Source: Aliivibrio wodanis
Lineage (GTDB): Bacteria > Pseudomonadota > Gammaproteobacteria > Enterobacterales > Vibrionaceae
Assembly: GCA_000953695.1 (NCBI GenBank)
Contig: LN554846.1
Location: 1,302,001-1,366,000, forward strand
Direction: 5' to 3'
Length of the DNA: 64,000 bases
The notes beneath the pieces were generated by a model, which saw only the letters and a program-made list of their open reading frames with translations, had not been told where the DNA came from and searched no databases. The number at the start of each line of letters is the position of its first letter. The first letter of the stretch is position 1. The position numbers and the translations under genes were made by a program. Shown here in pieces: positions 18,008 to 26,722 of this stretch.

Positions 18008-18724
18008 CTAACCATGAATCCCCAATCGTTCTTTGATTTCTTTAAGATAACGTCGACTCACTTGAGCTATATGCCCACTTTGAGTGAGGATCTCACTCGT
18101 GCCATTCTCATGTAACTTAATCTCTCGAATAAAATGAGGGTTTATCAGAAATTGTCGATGACAGCGAATGAGTGGCGTTTTCTCTTCAAGTACTTTCAAT
18201 GTTAATTGTGTACAAGCGGCTTCTGTTTTTGTTAGTAGCTGAACCCCTGAAGCTTGAATACTTGCAACCTCAAGCTCTTGAGAGGGAAGTAGAAGAATAC
18301 GGTTGTGGCCAGAGCATGGGATCAGCTCAATTTCAGTTTGAGTGATAGGCGTAAGATCTAGCTTGGTTTCTAGAGCTAATAAGCGTTTGACTGTCTTTTC
18401 AAGGCGGCGAGGTTCAATAGGCTTGAGTAGATAATCAAAGGCATTATCCTCGAAGGCTTTTACTGCAAATTCATCATAAGCGGTAACAAAAACCACATTT
18501 GGCATGGTTTCAGGATCAAGCATGCTAATCAAGTCCATTCCAGTAATCTTTGGCATTTGAATATCTAAAAATACCACATCAGGCTTGAGCTGATTAATCT
18601 GCTTTAATCCGTCAATAGCGTTGCCACATTCGGCAATAACGTCAATGTGACCAATTTCATTTAATTGTTCAATTAACTCTTCACGAGCAAATAGTTCGTC
18701 ATCAATCACAATCGCTTTAAGCAT
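18008..18724 (-). CDS. btsR: LytTR response regulator, BtsR-like
   Basis: A 238-residue two-component regulator. The receiver domain at 1-120 has acidic pair DDE near residues 8-10, phosphoacceptor Asp in VVFLDIQMPKITG near residue 54, Thr in VFVTAYDEF and Lys in DYLLKPIEPRR. A LytTR DNA-binding domain follows at about 140-236 (PLIRCHRQFLINPHFIREIKLHENG, split over several residues). It closely resembles E. coli BtsR (YehT). Its ATG overlaps the end of the sensor gene by eight bases. Its likely target is the adjacent cstA-type gene. Confidence 0.9.
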   Translation of the reverse strand: MLKAIVIDDELFAREELIEQLNEIGHIDVIAECGNAIDGLKQINQLKPDVVFLDIQMPKITGMDLISMLDPETMPNVVFVTAYDEFAVKAFEDNAFDYLLKPIEPRRLEKTVKRLLALETKLDLTPITQTEIELIPCSGHNRILLLPSQELEVASIQASGVQLLTKTEAACTQLTLKVLEEKTPLIRCHRQFLINPHFIREIKLHENGTSEILTQSGHIAQVSRRYLKEIKERLGIHG

Positions 18725-20399
18725 GATTTATCGTCTCTAGTGGTAAGTGAATAGTAGCTTTGGTTTGTTGGTTTTCAATGCAAGACATGGTTAACCCAAA
18801 CGTCTCACCAAATTGATTTTTTAAACGTTTATCAACGATGGTTGTGCCTAAACCATCACTGTTAGTTTGTTCTACGTACAGCCCTGCATTATCTATAACC
18901 TCAAGGATGACTTGATGATGGGATAGATAAGCGTTGATTTTTATCTCTCCTTCTTCAAACATGTTAGAGGTTCCATGTTTGATAGCATTCTCAACTAAAG
19001 GTTGAAGAGTAAATGTAGGAAGCTTTAAGTCGTATAAACTCTCATCGATATCAACCGTTACTGTTAATCGATCTGAAAACCGAGCTAATTCGATTTCTAA
19101 ATAGGATTGTACGTGATGTAACTCTTCTTTTAATGTGACTTGCTCAAAGTTTTGCTTTAAGTTTCGGCGGAAAAACTGAGATAAATGTTGAATTAGTTCA
19201 CGAGCGCGATTTGGATCTCGTCGAATAACTGCACTAATGGTATTTAATGCATTAAACAGAAAGTGTGGATTAACTTGAGCCTGTAATAAACGCAATTCTG
19301 CTTGAGTTAATAAGGTTTGTTGCTGCAAATAGCGACCAGCTAAAATTTGATTAGAGAGTAATTTGGCAATACCTTCTCCAAGAGTAATATTGATATAGGA
19401 AAATAACTTCAGTTTTGGCTCATACAGTTTAATAGTACCAATAACCTCATTATTTACCCCAATTAGAGGAATAACCAATGCTGAGCCGAGTTTGCATTTG
19501 TCATCAATAGAGCATTGATAAGGGTATTCATCCCCATCTATGTACATTACTTTACTTTGCTTTATCGCTTGGCGAGTGTAATCAGAAGCGATAGGGGTTC
19601 CTGGTAAATGGTGATCATCACCAATGCCAATAAAGGCCAGTATTTTCTCTTTATCAGTAATAGATACAGCGCCAACACCGGTCTCTTCGTAGATGATTTC
19701 AGCGATTTGTTTGCTATTTTCTTGGTTGAAACCTTGGCTTAATATACCAACAGATCGTTGTGCAATATTAAGTGCTTTATTGGAGAATGCTGCGGAGTAT
19801 TTTTCATAAATCGTTTTTCTATCTTGGATAATACTCATGAACATGGCAGCACCAACAGAGTTGGCTACAATCATAGGTAGGATAATAGAAGAGACAAGGA
19901 TGTAAGCTTGATCAAATGGTTTGGCTACGATTAAAATAATAGCCATTTGTAGAAGTTCAGCAATAAAAGCAATCATGAGAACAGTTCTTGGTCTAAATAA
20001 CTGTTCTATTTGATTTCTTCTAACAAAATACAGATGAAATAACCCACCAAGAAGCCCTTCAGATGTGGTTGAAATAGCGCAGGCTAGATCGGTAAATCCT
20101 CCCATAGAGTATCGGTGTAGTCCGCCAGTTAAACCAACAAAGAAACCAACTAAAGGTCCGCCTAATACTCCTCCCATGACAGCACCAATTGCTCTTGTAT
20201 TTGCGATGGCGTCTTGAATTGCTAAACCAAAGTAAGTACCTAGAATACAGAAGCCAGAAAAGATGATGTAACAAAGAAAGCGATGGCTCCATCGACCTGA
20301 AATGGTAGTAATAGGCAGAAATAAAGGCGTCTTACTTAATAGGTAAGCAAGTACGAGGTAAACACTTAATTGCTGTAGTAGGGAAAACACCAATTCCAT
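18717..20399 (-). CDS. btsS: LytS-type sensor histidine kinase, BtsS-like
   Basis: A 560-residue membrane kinase. The N-terminal 5TM-LYT receptor domain contains IANTRAIGAVMGGVLGGPLV and TGGLHRYSMGGF, almost as in E. coli BtsS. A GAF domain spans about 220-345 (GIGDDHHLPGTPI, CKLGSALVIPL). The HisKA-type site is QVNPHFLFNALNTISAVIRRD with His near residue 380. A HATPase domain follows with VENAIKHG and LGTTIVDKRLK. E. coli BtsS is a high-affinity pyruvate receptor of nearly the same length (561). Pyruvate sensing here is inferred from that similarity. Confidence 0.92.
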   Translation of the reverse strand: MELVFSLLQQLSVYLVLAYLLSKTPLFLPITTISGRWSHRFLCYIIFSGFCILGTYFGLAIQDAIANTRAIGAVMGGVLGGPLVGFFVGLTGGLHRYSMGGFTDLACAISTTSEGLLGGLFHLYFVRRNQIEQLFRPRTVLMIAFIAELLQMAIILIVAKPFDQAYILVSSIILPMIVANSVGAAMFMSIIQDRKTIYEKYSAAFSNKALNIAQRSVGILSQGFNQENSKQIAEIIYEETGVGAVSITDKEKILAFIGIGDDHHLPGTPIASDYTRQAIKQSKVMYIDGDEYPYQCSIDDKCKLGSALVIPLIGVNNEVIGTIKLYEPKLKLFSYINITLGEGIAKLLSNQILAGRYLQQQTLLTQAELRLLQAQVNPHFLFNALNTISAVIRRDPNRARELIQHLSQFFRRNLKQNFEQVTLKEELHHVQSYLEIELARFSDRLTVTVDIDESLYDLKLPTFTLQPLVENAIKHGTSNMFEEGEIKINAYLSHHQVILEVIDNAGLYVEQTNSDGLGTTIVDKRLKNQFGETFGLTMSCIENQQTKATIHLPLETINHA

Positions 20400-20565
20400 G
20401 AAGATTCTCTATAGATAAAGCAGGGGTCTTTAGTGTAATCGTAATTAAGTATTGTGTCTAAATAGAAGAGGGGGAAAGTAAGGCGTCTTATTTATAATAA
20501 TGATAAGTAAACAGATTAAATTTAATAATGCAATAAATGAAATGTAAGATTCCATTAATGATACT

Positions 20566-20581
20566 TGTGATCTTTGTCACT
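20566..20581 (+). promoter_or_regulatory. CRP-like site upstream of satP
   Basis: TGTGATCTTTGTCACT matches the CRP consensus TGTGA-N6-TCACA in nine of ten half-site bases. It lies about 64-79 bases before the satP ATG. A weak -10 (TAAACA, 20602-20607) would place it near -41, as in class II CRP promoters. Confidence 0.6.
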
Positions 20582-20644
20582 GGTAAATAGAATGCGCTTC
20601 CTAAACATTTTTTTAATCATTACACTTTTTTTTGAGGCATCTAA

Positions 20645-21232
20645 ATGTCAAACAAACTTGCAAACCCAGCTCCATTAGGCTTAATGGCTTTTGGTATGAC
20701 AACTGTTTTACTAAACCTACACAATGCGGGCTTTTTCCCTTTAAATACAGCGATCTTATCGATGGGTATTTTTTACGGTGGTCTTGCGCAAGTAATTGCT
20801 GGCATTATGGAGTATAAAAAGGGTAATACATTTGGTACTACTGCGTTTACTTCTTACGGCTTTTTCTGGTTATCTCTTGTTGGCTTAATTATTATGCCAG
20901 AAATGGGTCTAGGCCAAGCAACATCACCAGAGTTTATGGGTTGGTATCTTTCAATGTGGGGCGTACTAACGTTTTTCCTATTTTTAGGTACATTTAACTA
21001 CCCACGAGCTAAGCAGGTGATCTTTGGTAGCTTAACCATTCTATTTGCTTTGTTAGCGATTCGTGATTTCACAGGTAGCGAGTTAATTGGTCATATTGCA
21101 GGTTATGAAGGTATCTTCTGTGGTTTAAGTGCAATGTACTTCTCTATGGCACAAGTAATTAACGCTGAATACGGTCGTACAGTCTTACCTGTCGGTGAAA
21201 TGAAACCAAAAGCTGCAACAGTAACGGCTTAA
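20645..21232 (+). CDS. satP: Acetate/succinate transporter SatP (YaaH family)
   Basis: A 195-residue six-helix channel-like acetate transporter of the GPR1/FUN34/YaaH family. The family signature [18 protein letters not shown] is near the N-terminus (residues about 7-24). Later segments [20 protein letters not shown] and AFTSYGFFW are also characteristic. A GAGG site precedes the ATG. The CRP-like site upstream fits use of acetate when better carbon is gone, and the neighbouring pyruvate-sensing genes share that theme. Confidence 0.93.
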   Translation: MSNKLANPAPLGLMAFGMTTVLLNLHNAGFFPLNTAILSMGIFYGGLAQVIAGIMEYKKGNTFGTTAFTSYGFFWLSLVGLIIMPEMGLGQATSPEFMGWYLSMWGVLTFFLFLGTFNYPRAKQVIFGSLTILFALLAIRDFTGSELIGHIAGYEGIFCGLSAMYFSMAQVINAEYGRTVLPVGEMKPKAATVTA

Positions 21233-21252
21233 ATTTTTCATCTACTTTAATT

Positions 21253-21293
21253 AAAAAAGCGGCTCACTATATAATATAGTGAGCCGCTTTTTT
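21253..21293. terminator. Bidirectional terminator between satP and small gene
   Basis: Nineteen-base stem AAAAAAGCGGCTCACTATA with its exact complement around a TAA loop. A run of As on the left and Ts on the right makes it usable on both strands. Confidence 0.9.
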
Positions 21294-21337
21294 ATTATTT
21301 GCTTTAAATAGGTTTAAGAAATAAATAGCTTCAGTTC

Positions 21338-21499
21338 TTATCGTTTCAGGCCCATCAACGACTCTTGAGTTTCCATGATTTGAGTTTGCAAATCCGTTTG
21401 AGATTGGATCCCAAGTTGCTTTTGCGCTTCTTCTTTTGATAACCCTAGATGGCAACAAAGCATATCAATAGCCATTAAGTGCGTTTCGTTTTCTGTCAT
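21338..21499 (-). CDS. Small hypothetical protein, 53 residues
   Basis: Begins MTENETHLMAIDMLCCHLGL and ends ETQESLMGLKR. An AAGGAT ribosome binding site lies seven bases before ATG 21499, which is why this start is preferred to one 66 bases upstream. It reads as three short helices with a CC pair and no signal peptide. It converges on satP and shares its terminator. I do not recognise the family; coding status rests on the ribosome binding site, start and terminator. Confidence 0.55.
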   Translation of the reverse strand: MTENETHLMAIDMLCCHLGLSKEEAQKQLGIQSQTDLQTQIMETQESLMGLKR

Positions 21500-21799
21500 G
21501 TTCGATCCTTGAGCATTATGTTTTAAATCAATAATGACAAAGTAAAGTGAAAGAGAAATGATCACAATACGACTTAAGTCTAATATTCCTAAGTTATTCT
21601 TACTCTTCTAATCATGGAAAAGTAAGAATAAAGATAAATAGAGAGCAAGAAAGTGTATCAAAGTGCGTCAAGCCCTTGTAATTGAGCTAAATGGCACTAT
21701 CTTATGCTTATACCTAAAACGTGTCACAAATACGTAGGGTGTCTACTTAAGAATATAGAATAAATAAGTAGAGTTTATTATTAATTGGAGAAAATATAA

Positions 21800-22675
21800 A
21801 TGAAGCGTATTGCGCTGTTTTTAGCAACAAACTTAGCGGTAATGATTGTATTCAGTATTGTTCTGAATATTGTTTATTCTGTTACGGGGATTCAACAAGG
21901 TAGCCTTTCTGGGTTGCTGGTTATGGCGGTATTATTTGGTTTTGGTGGGTCAATTGTTTCACTAATGATGTCAAAATCAATGGCACTACGTTCTGTTGGC
22001 GGTGAAGTTATTGAGCAACCACGCAATGAAACAGAACATTGGCTAATGCAGACGGTTTCTCGTCAAGCTCAACAGGTTGGTATTGGTATGCCAACGGTTG
22101 CAATTTACGACTCGCCTGATATGAATGCTTTTGCTACTGGTGCTAAGCGTGATGATTCTTTAGTTGCGGTATCTACTGGCCTACTTCACAACATGACTCG
22201 TGATGAAGCTGAAGCGGTTCTTGCTCATGAAGTGAGTCACATTGCGAATGGCGACATGATAACAATGACGTTAATGCAAGGTGTCGTGAATACCTTCGTT
22301 ATTTTCTTATCACGTATGATTGCAAATGCAGTGAGTGGTTTCACATCAAGCGATGAAGAAGGTGAGGGCGAAGGCGGTAGTTTCATGACGTATTTCATCG
22401 TTTCTACCATTCTTGAAATTGCCTTTGGCTTCTTAGCAAGCTTCTTAACGATGTGGTTTAGCCGTCATCGTGAATTCCATGCCGATGCAGGTGCAGCTCA
22501 ATTGGTTGGTAAAGAAAAAATGATCGCTGCTTTAGAACGTCTACGTATGGGGCAAGAATCTCAACTAGAAGGCTCTATGATGGCATTTGGTATTAATGGT
22601 AAAAAATCATTAACTGAATTATTAATGAGTCATCCACCATTAGATAAGCGTATTAATGCATTACGCCAAATGTAA
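21800..22675 (+). CDS. htpX: Membrane-bound zinc metalloprotease HtpX
   Basis: A 291-residue M48 protease that degrades misfolded inner-membrane proteins together with FtsH. Two N-terminal membrane helices lie at about 4-25 and 35-55. The zinc site HEVSH is at about 140-144, and the third ligand lies in EFHADAGAA near residue 223. Two further hydrophobic segments fall between them. The Shine-Dalgarno sequence GGAGAAAA precedes the ATG. E. coli htpX is under envelope-stress control; no clear site is seen here. Confidence 0.95.
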   Translation: MKRIALFLATNLAVMIVFSIVLNIVYSVTGIQQGSLSGLLVMAVLFGFGGSIVSLMMSKSMALRSVGGEVIEQPRNETEHWLMQTVSRQAQQVGIGMPTVAIYDSPDMNAFATGAKRDDSLVAVSTGLLHNMTRDEAEAVLAHEVSHIANGDMITMTLMQGVVNTFVIFLSRMIANAVSGFTSSDEEGEGEGGSFMTYFIVSTILEIAFGFLASFLTMWFSRHREFHADAGAAQLVGKEKMIAALERLRMGQESQLEGSMMAFGINGKKSLTELLMSHPPLDKRINALRQM

Positions 22676-22702
22676 TTTAATACATTAGTAAAAGATTAAA
22701 AT

Positions 22703-22729
22703 AAACCCGAGGTAATTCTCGGGTTTTTT
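22703..22729 (+). terminator. Terminator after htpX
   Basis: AACCCGAG / CTCGGGTT stem, GTAATT loop, T run. Confidence 0.85.
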
Positions 22730-22817
22730 GTATGTGGAGATCACATAAATCTTTTACCGAGAGGGATAACAAGTTATAGTCTGCCCCTCATTTAAATTAA
22801 AACATTTAGGATATACC

Positions 22818-23309
22818 TTGACTAATAACGACATTTTACGACGCATTCGCTACGCTTTTGACTTTGATGATACTAAGATGATTGCACTGTTTGCAGCAGC
22901 AGATCTAGAAGTAACTCGTGAGCAAGTTTGTAACTGGTTAAAAGCAGATGACGATAAAGATTACAAAAGCTGTCAAGATGTTCAATTAGCAACGTTTCTA
23001 AATGGCTTAATTAATGATCGTCGTGGTAAGCGCGAAGGCGAGCAACCAAAGCCTGAAGAAAAGCTAACGAACAATATTATTCTTAAGAAGCTACAGATTG
23101 CATTAAACTTAAAAGCAGATGATGTACTAGACCTGATGAAGCTAGTTAACTTCCGTTTAAGTAAGCATGAACTAAGTGCATTTTTCCGCAAGGCAGATCA
23201 TAAACACTACCGTATCTGTAAAGATCAAGTTTTACGTAATTTTTTACAAGGTGTTCAACACAACCAACGTAATGATGTTGATGTTGATGCTGAGGTAGAA
23301 GGCGAATAA
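22818..23309 (+). CDS. YehS-like DUF1456 protein
   Basis: A 163-residue cytosolic protein with two tandem DUF1456 repeats. The first starts NNDILRRIRYAFDFDD and the second NNIILKKLQIALNLKADD, each followed by a helix and a K-x-C/Y-x-x-C segment (KSCQDVQLATFLNGLI and RICKDQVLRNFLQGV). E. coli YehS has the same layout; function unknown. The start codon is TTG (22818) with a TAGGAT site upstream. No ATG fits the conserved N-terminus, so TTG is accepted. A strong terminator follows at 23331. Confidence 0.87.
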   Translation: MTNNDILRRIRYAFDFDDTKMIALFAAADLEVTREQVCNWLKADDDKDYKSCQDVQLATFLNGLINDRRGKREGEQPKPEEKLTNNIILKKLQIALNLKADDVLDLMKLVNFRLSKHELSAFFRKADHKHYRICKDQVLRNFLQGVQHNQRNDVDVDAEVEGE

Positions 23310-23330
23310 TCTCCTTTTCTTTATATAATA

Positions 23331-23365
23331 AAAAAGCCACTACCTATTAAGTAGTGGCTTTTTTT
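23331..23365. terminator. Bidirectional terminator between DUF1456 gene and symporter
   Basis: AAAAAGCCACTAC / GTAGTGGCTTTTTTT stem with loop CTATTAA between convergent genes. Confidence 0.88.
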
Positions 23366-23373
23366 ATTCAAAA

Positions 23374-23401
23374 CTATTAGCTATTAGCTATTAGCTATTA
23401 G
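23374..23401. repeat. Four tandem copies of CTATTAG
   Basis: A perfect heptamer tandem repeat that covers the last codons and stop of the symporter gene (minus strand GCTAATA units). Every register reaches TAA after Ala-Asn-Ser, so copy-number change would not alter the protein. Confidence 0.95.
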
Positions 23402-24668
23402 CTTTTTCTGTAAATGTCTCATCTTCTTTTGCTACTTCAATAGCACCTTCAGACTTGGCAACGATAGTATTTACTGCTGTATCACCAACTACGTTAGAAG
23501 ACGTACAGAACATATCATTAATACGGTCAACGGCAGCAACAATAGCAAGACCTTCAGGTGGAAGACCTAATTGGTGCAAGATAACACCGACCATAACAAC
23601 ACCACCACCAGGAACACCACCGGCACCGATTGAAAGTAGTAGAATAGTAAACCCTAGAGTAAATAAATCTGCAGAATCGATAGGTTGACCAAATGCGTTA
23701 GCAACAAAGATAGCGGCAAGTGCAATATAGATAGATACACCAGACATGTTCATGGTTGCACCTAGCGGAACCCCAAAGCCTGCTACAGATTTAGATACAT
23801 TTAACTTATCTGTTAGCGTACGCATAGTTACTGGAATTGTTGCATTTGAACTTGCTGTTGATAGAGAGAACAAGATCTGCTCACGTACCGCACGTAAAAA
23901 TATTTTTGGAGAAATTCCTGTCGTAATGCTCACCATTAATGGATAGAAAATGAAAATCCAGAAAGTCAGCATTGAGATAACAAGAGCAACATAACCCGCA
24001 ACAGACATTAAAGTATTAGCATTTAATGTCGCACCTAGTTGGATCATAAGTGCAAATACACCATAGGGAGCAAGGCTCATCACTAAGCTGATAAGCTTCA
24101 TCATGATTTCGTTAGCAACTTTAAATGTTTTAATTGCAGGACCGCCACGGTGATCCAAGGCTTGAATAGCAAGACCAGTTAGAATCGCCATAAAGATGAT
24201 TTGTAGCATATCACCACTTGCAAATGCTTCAACAGGGTTGCTAGGTACAATATTCGTAATCAGTGAGAAGATATCAGGAGTCTCTGTTGCTTTTAATTCA
24301 ACAGAACCTGCAGCAATCGTTCCCATTAGATTAGCATCTGCACCTGGGGCAAAAATCATACCCACAGTAAGTGCTGCTGTAATCGCGATGATGGTGTTAA
24401 TAAGGTATAAAGCAAAAGTTTTACCACCAAGACGACCAAATGAAGCAATATCTTTTAATTCAACAATACCGCAGACAATTGAAACATAGACCAAAGGAAC
24501 AACTAGCAGTTTGATCAATGAGACAAACATCCCACCAACGCCTTCAGCGGTTCCTAATAGAAATGAATCAAAGAAAGCGATGCCATTAAACATATATTGT
24601 ATCGCTGTACCAATTAATAGACCTGCGAACAGACCTACAAATATTCTGCTTGAAAGTGACTTTTTCAT
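23391..24668 (-). CDS. Dicarboxylate/amino acid:cation symporter (DAACS family)
   Basis: A 425-residue sodium- or proton-coupled transporter of the GltP/DctA superfamily, with eight membrane helices and two re-entrant loops. Hairpin 1 motif STASSNATIPVT is at about 280-291. The TM7 motif NMSGVSIYIA replaces the usual NMDGT, and hairpin 2 reads GAGGVPGGGVVM. The substrate (glutamate, aspartate, C4-dicarboxylate or another amino acid) is not certain because the TM7 motif differs. The ATG at 24668 has a GGAGA site; an in-frame ATG 60 bases upstream adds a non-family tail. Confidence 0.9.
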   Translation of the reverse strand: MKKSLSSRIFVGLFAGLLIGTAIQYMFNGIAFFDSFLLGTAEGVGGMFVSLIKLLVVPLVYVSIVCGIVELKDIASFGRLGGKTFALYLINTIIAITAALTVGMIFAPGADANLMGTIAAGSVELKATETPDIFSLITNIVPSNPVEAFASGDMLQIIFMAILTGLAIQALDHRGGPAIKTFKVANEIMMKLISLVMSLAPYGVFALMIQLGATLNANTLMSVAGYVALVISMLTFWIFIFYPLMVSITTGISPKIFLRAVREQILFSLSTASSNATIPVTMRTLTDKLNVSKSVAGFGVPLGATMNMSGVSIYIALAAIFVANAFGQPIDSADLFTLGFTILLLSIGAGGVPGGGVVMVGVILHQLGLPPEGLAIVAAVDRINDMFCTSSNVVGDTAVNTIVAKSEGAIEVAKEDETFTEKANS

Positions 24669-25064
24669 AATATGGGGTTTCTCCAGAATGTTGTGCTCAC
24701 CTTTGGGTGAATCCTTGTTATGTTTCACTATTGTTTCAAAAATCGAGAGGATATTTACATATTGTTAATGAAATTCAAAGTAAAAAAAACGGCGTAATGT
24801 TAACCAGTTCATGTGAGTTAAAATAATTTATTGAGCGAATTAACATTTACATTTTATTAAAACCAATTACTTAACTTTAAAACGTTAAAGGTTTTACGTA
24901 CGGTTCTTTATATTTTATAGAGAGTAGTTAATTACCGAAAGTATGAAGCTGATCACTACTTTGAGTGAATGTTGACTTTCTCTATTGATAATTAACTTGA
25001 TAAAAGAAAATTAACGTATACCATCCGACATTGAATATTATCCTTACTTTTAGCGAGTTAATCC
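24669..25064. other. Divergent intergenic region, symporter / exported deaminase
   Basis: About 400 AT-rich bases between divergent genes. A small inverted repeat CTTTAA-AACG-TTAAAG lies at 24875-24890. No convincing promoter pair, RNA gene or small coding region is seen. Confidence 0.4.
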
Positions 25065-26474
25065 ATGTATTTAAAAAAGACATTAGTAGCCGCTGCAATT
25101 GCAGCAAATGCGTTTACTGCTTTTTCTGCGTTTGCAGCTCAGCAAGTTGATTTGTTGATCACTGATGCAACATTGTTAACAATGAACGAAACTAAACAAA
25201 CATTCGATAATGGTGTTGTTGCAATTAAAGGTAATAAAATTGTTGCGGTTGGTGGCCAAAGCATCGCAAAAAATTACACGGCAAAAACAGTGCTAGATGT
25301 AGATGGAGATATTGTTTTACCTGGTTTAATTAATACACATACGCATGCTTCAATGACGGTTTTCCGCTCACTAGCTGATGATGTACCAGATCGTCTCCAT
25401 CGTTATATTTTTCCTTTAGAGAAAAAGTTAGTATCACGCGATATGGTTCGTATTGGTGCTAACTTAGGTAACGTAGAGATGGTTAAGGGCGGCGTTACGA
25501 CTTATGCTGATATGTATTACTTTGAAGATGAAGTCGCTAAAACGGTTGATAAAATTGGTATGCGTGCCATTTTAGGTGAAAGCGTTATCAAATTCCCTGT
25601 TGCTGATGCTGCAAATGCAGAAGAGGGCATTCAATATGCCTTAAACTTTATTGAAGAATATAAAGATCATCCCCGTATTACACCTGCGTTTGCTCCTCAT
25701 GCACCATATACGAATACAACAGAAATTTTGCAAAAAGTGGCTAAACTGTCTTTAGAGCTTGATGTTCCAGTTATGATCCACTTAGCTGAATCTCATCGTG
25801 AAGAAGAGAAAATTGCAAAACGTTCAAATGGCTTGTCTCCAGTTCAGTACATGGATAGCATCGGTGCGCTGAACAAGAACTTAATCGGAGCTCATATGAT
25901 CTTAGTTGATGATAAGGACATCGAATTAGTGAAACAATCTGATATGGGTGTTGCTCATAATATGAGCGCTAATATCAAATCGGCTAAAGGTGTTTCTCCA
26001 GCTCTTAAGATGTATGATGAAGGCGTTCGCATCGGGCTAGGTACTGATGGCCCAATGTCTGGTAATACATTAAGTATTATTGATGAGTTTAACCAAGTAG
26101 CTAAAGTACATAAATTAGTCAATAAAGACCGTGCTGCAATGCCTCCAATCAAAGTTATTGATATGGCTACAATGGGTGCAGCAAAAGCACTTCATATGGA
26201 AGATAAAATCGGTTCAATTGAAGTCGGAAAATTAGCGGATATTATTGTCGTTGATACAACAGCACCAAATATGATGCCTGTTTATAACCCATATTCGGCA
26301 TTAGTTTACTCAGCAAACTCTGGTAATGTTCGTCATACCATTGTTGATGGTAAAGTGATCATGAAAGATCGTGCTATCTTAACTGTAAATGAAGAAGAGA
26401 TCCGAAAAGAAGTCATTGAATTTACAAAACTAGTTCGTAAAACGGTTATTGAGAGTGGTGAAGTTGTTCAATAA
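25065..26474 (+). CDS. Exported amidohydrolase of the MTA/SAH deaminase (TrzA/AtzA) type
   Basis: A 469-residue metal-dependent hydrolase. The catalytic core begins GLINTHTHASM (about 93-103). Other metal or catalytic motifs are HAPYTN near 218, VMIHLAES near 245, HNMSANIKSAKG near 305, where relatives have HCPxSN, and GLGTDGPMSGN near 327. These match enzymes that deaminate S-adenosylhomocysteine, methylthioadenosine or related amino-purines and triazines. Unusually, the protein starts MYLKKTLVAAAIAANAFTAF ending SAFAA, a clear Sec signal peptide, so it should act in the periplasm. Divergent from the symporter; terminator at 26529. Confidence 0.85.
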   Translation: MYLKKTLVAAAIAANAFTAFSAFAAQQVDLLITDATLLTMNETKQTFDNGVVAIKGNKIVAVGGQSIAKNYTAKTVLDVDGDIVLPGLINTHTHASMTVFRSLADDVPDRLHRYIFPLEKKLVSRDMVRIGANLGNVEMVKGGVTTYADMYYFEDEVAKTVDKIGMRAILGESVIKFPVADAANAEEGIQYALNFIEEYKDHPRITPAFAPHAPYTNTTEILQKVAKLSLELDVPVMIHLAESHREEEKIAKRSNGLSPVQYMDSIGALNKNLIGAHMILVDDKDIELVKQSDMGVAHNMSANIKSAKGVSPALKMYDEGVRIGLGTDGPMSGNTLSIIDEFNQVAKVHKLVNKDRAAMPPIKVIDMATMGAAKALHMEDKIGSIEVGKLADIIVVDTTAPNMMPVYNPYSALVYSANSGNVRHTIVDGKVIMKDRAILTVNEEEIRKEVIEFTKLVRKTVIESGEVVQ

Positions 26475-26528
26475 TATTGAATGATATATCTACTTAAATA
26501 GCTAATAACTATTTAAATCAACTTTAAA

Positions 26529-26561
26529 TAAAGGCTAGAGCTTATGTTCTAGCCTTTTTTT
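26529..26561 (+). terminator. Terminator after amidohydrolase gene
   Basis: AAAGGCTAGA / TCTAGCCTTTTTTT stem with a short loop. Confidence 0.85.
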
Positions 26562-26722
26562 GTTATTTATCTAGATCTTAGCAATTTTACTCTGGGCTTG
26601 AGTATTGATTCTTTAATTTAAGACTCCTGTCAAATAGACGGTGCTATTCAAGGATAATATCTTGATCTTCAAAGCATTGAGACTACTATGAATGTAGTGT
26701 TGTTATTTTGTAAGGGATATTA

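Noticed and set aside
23374-23401. Heptamer repeats as a phase-variation switch
   Set aside because: The repeat unit carries a stop in the reading frame for every copy number, so no switch in the protein would result.
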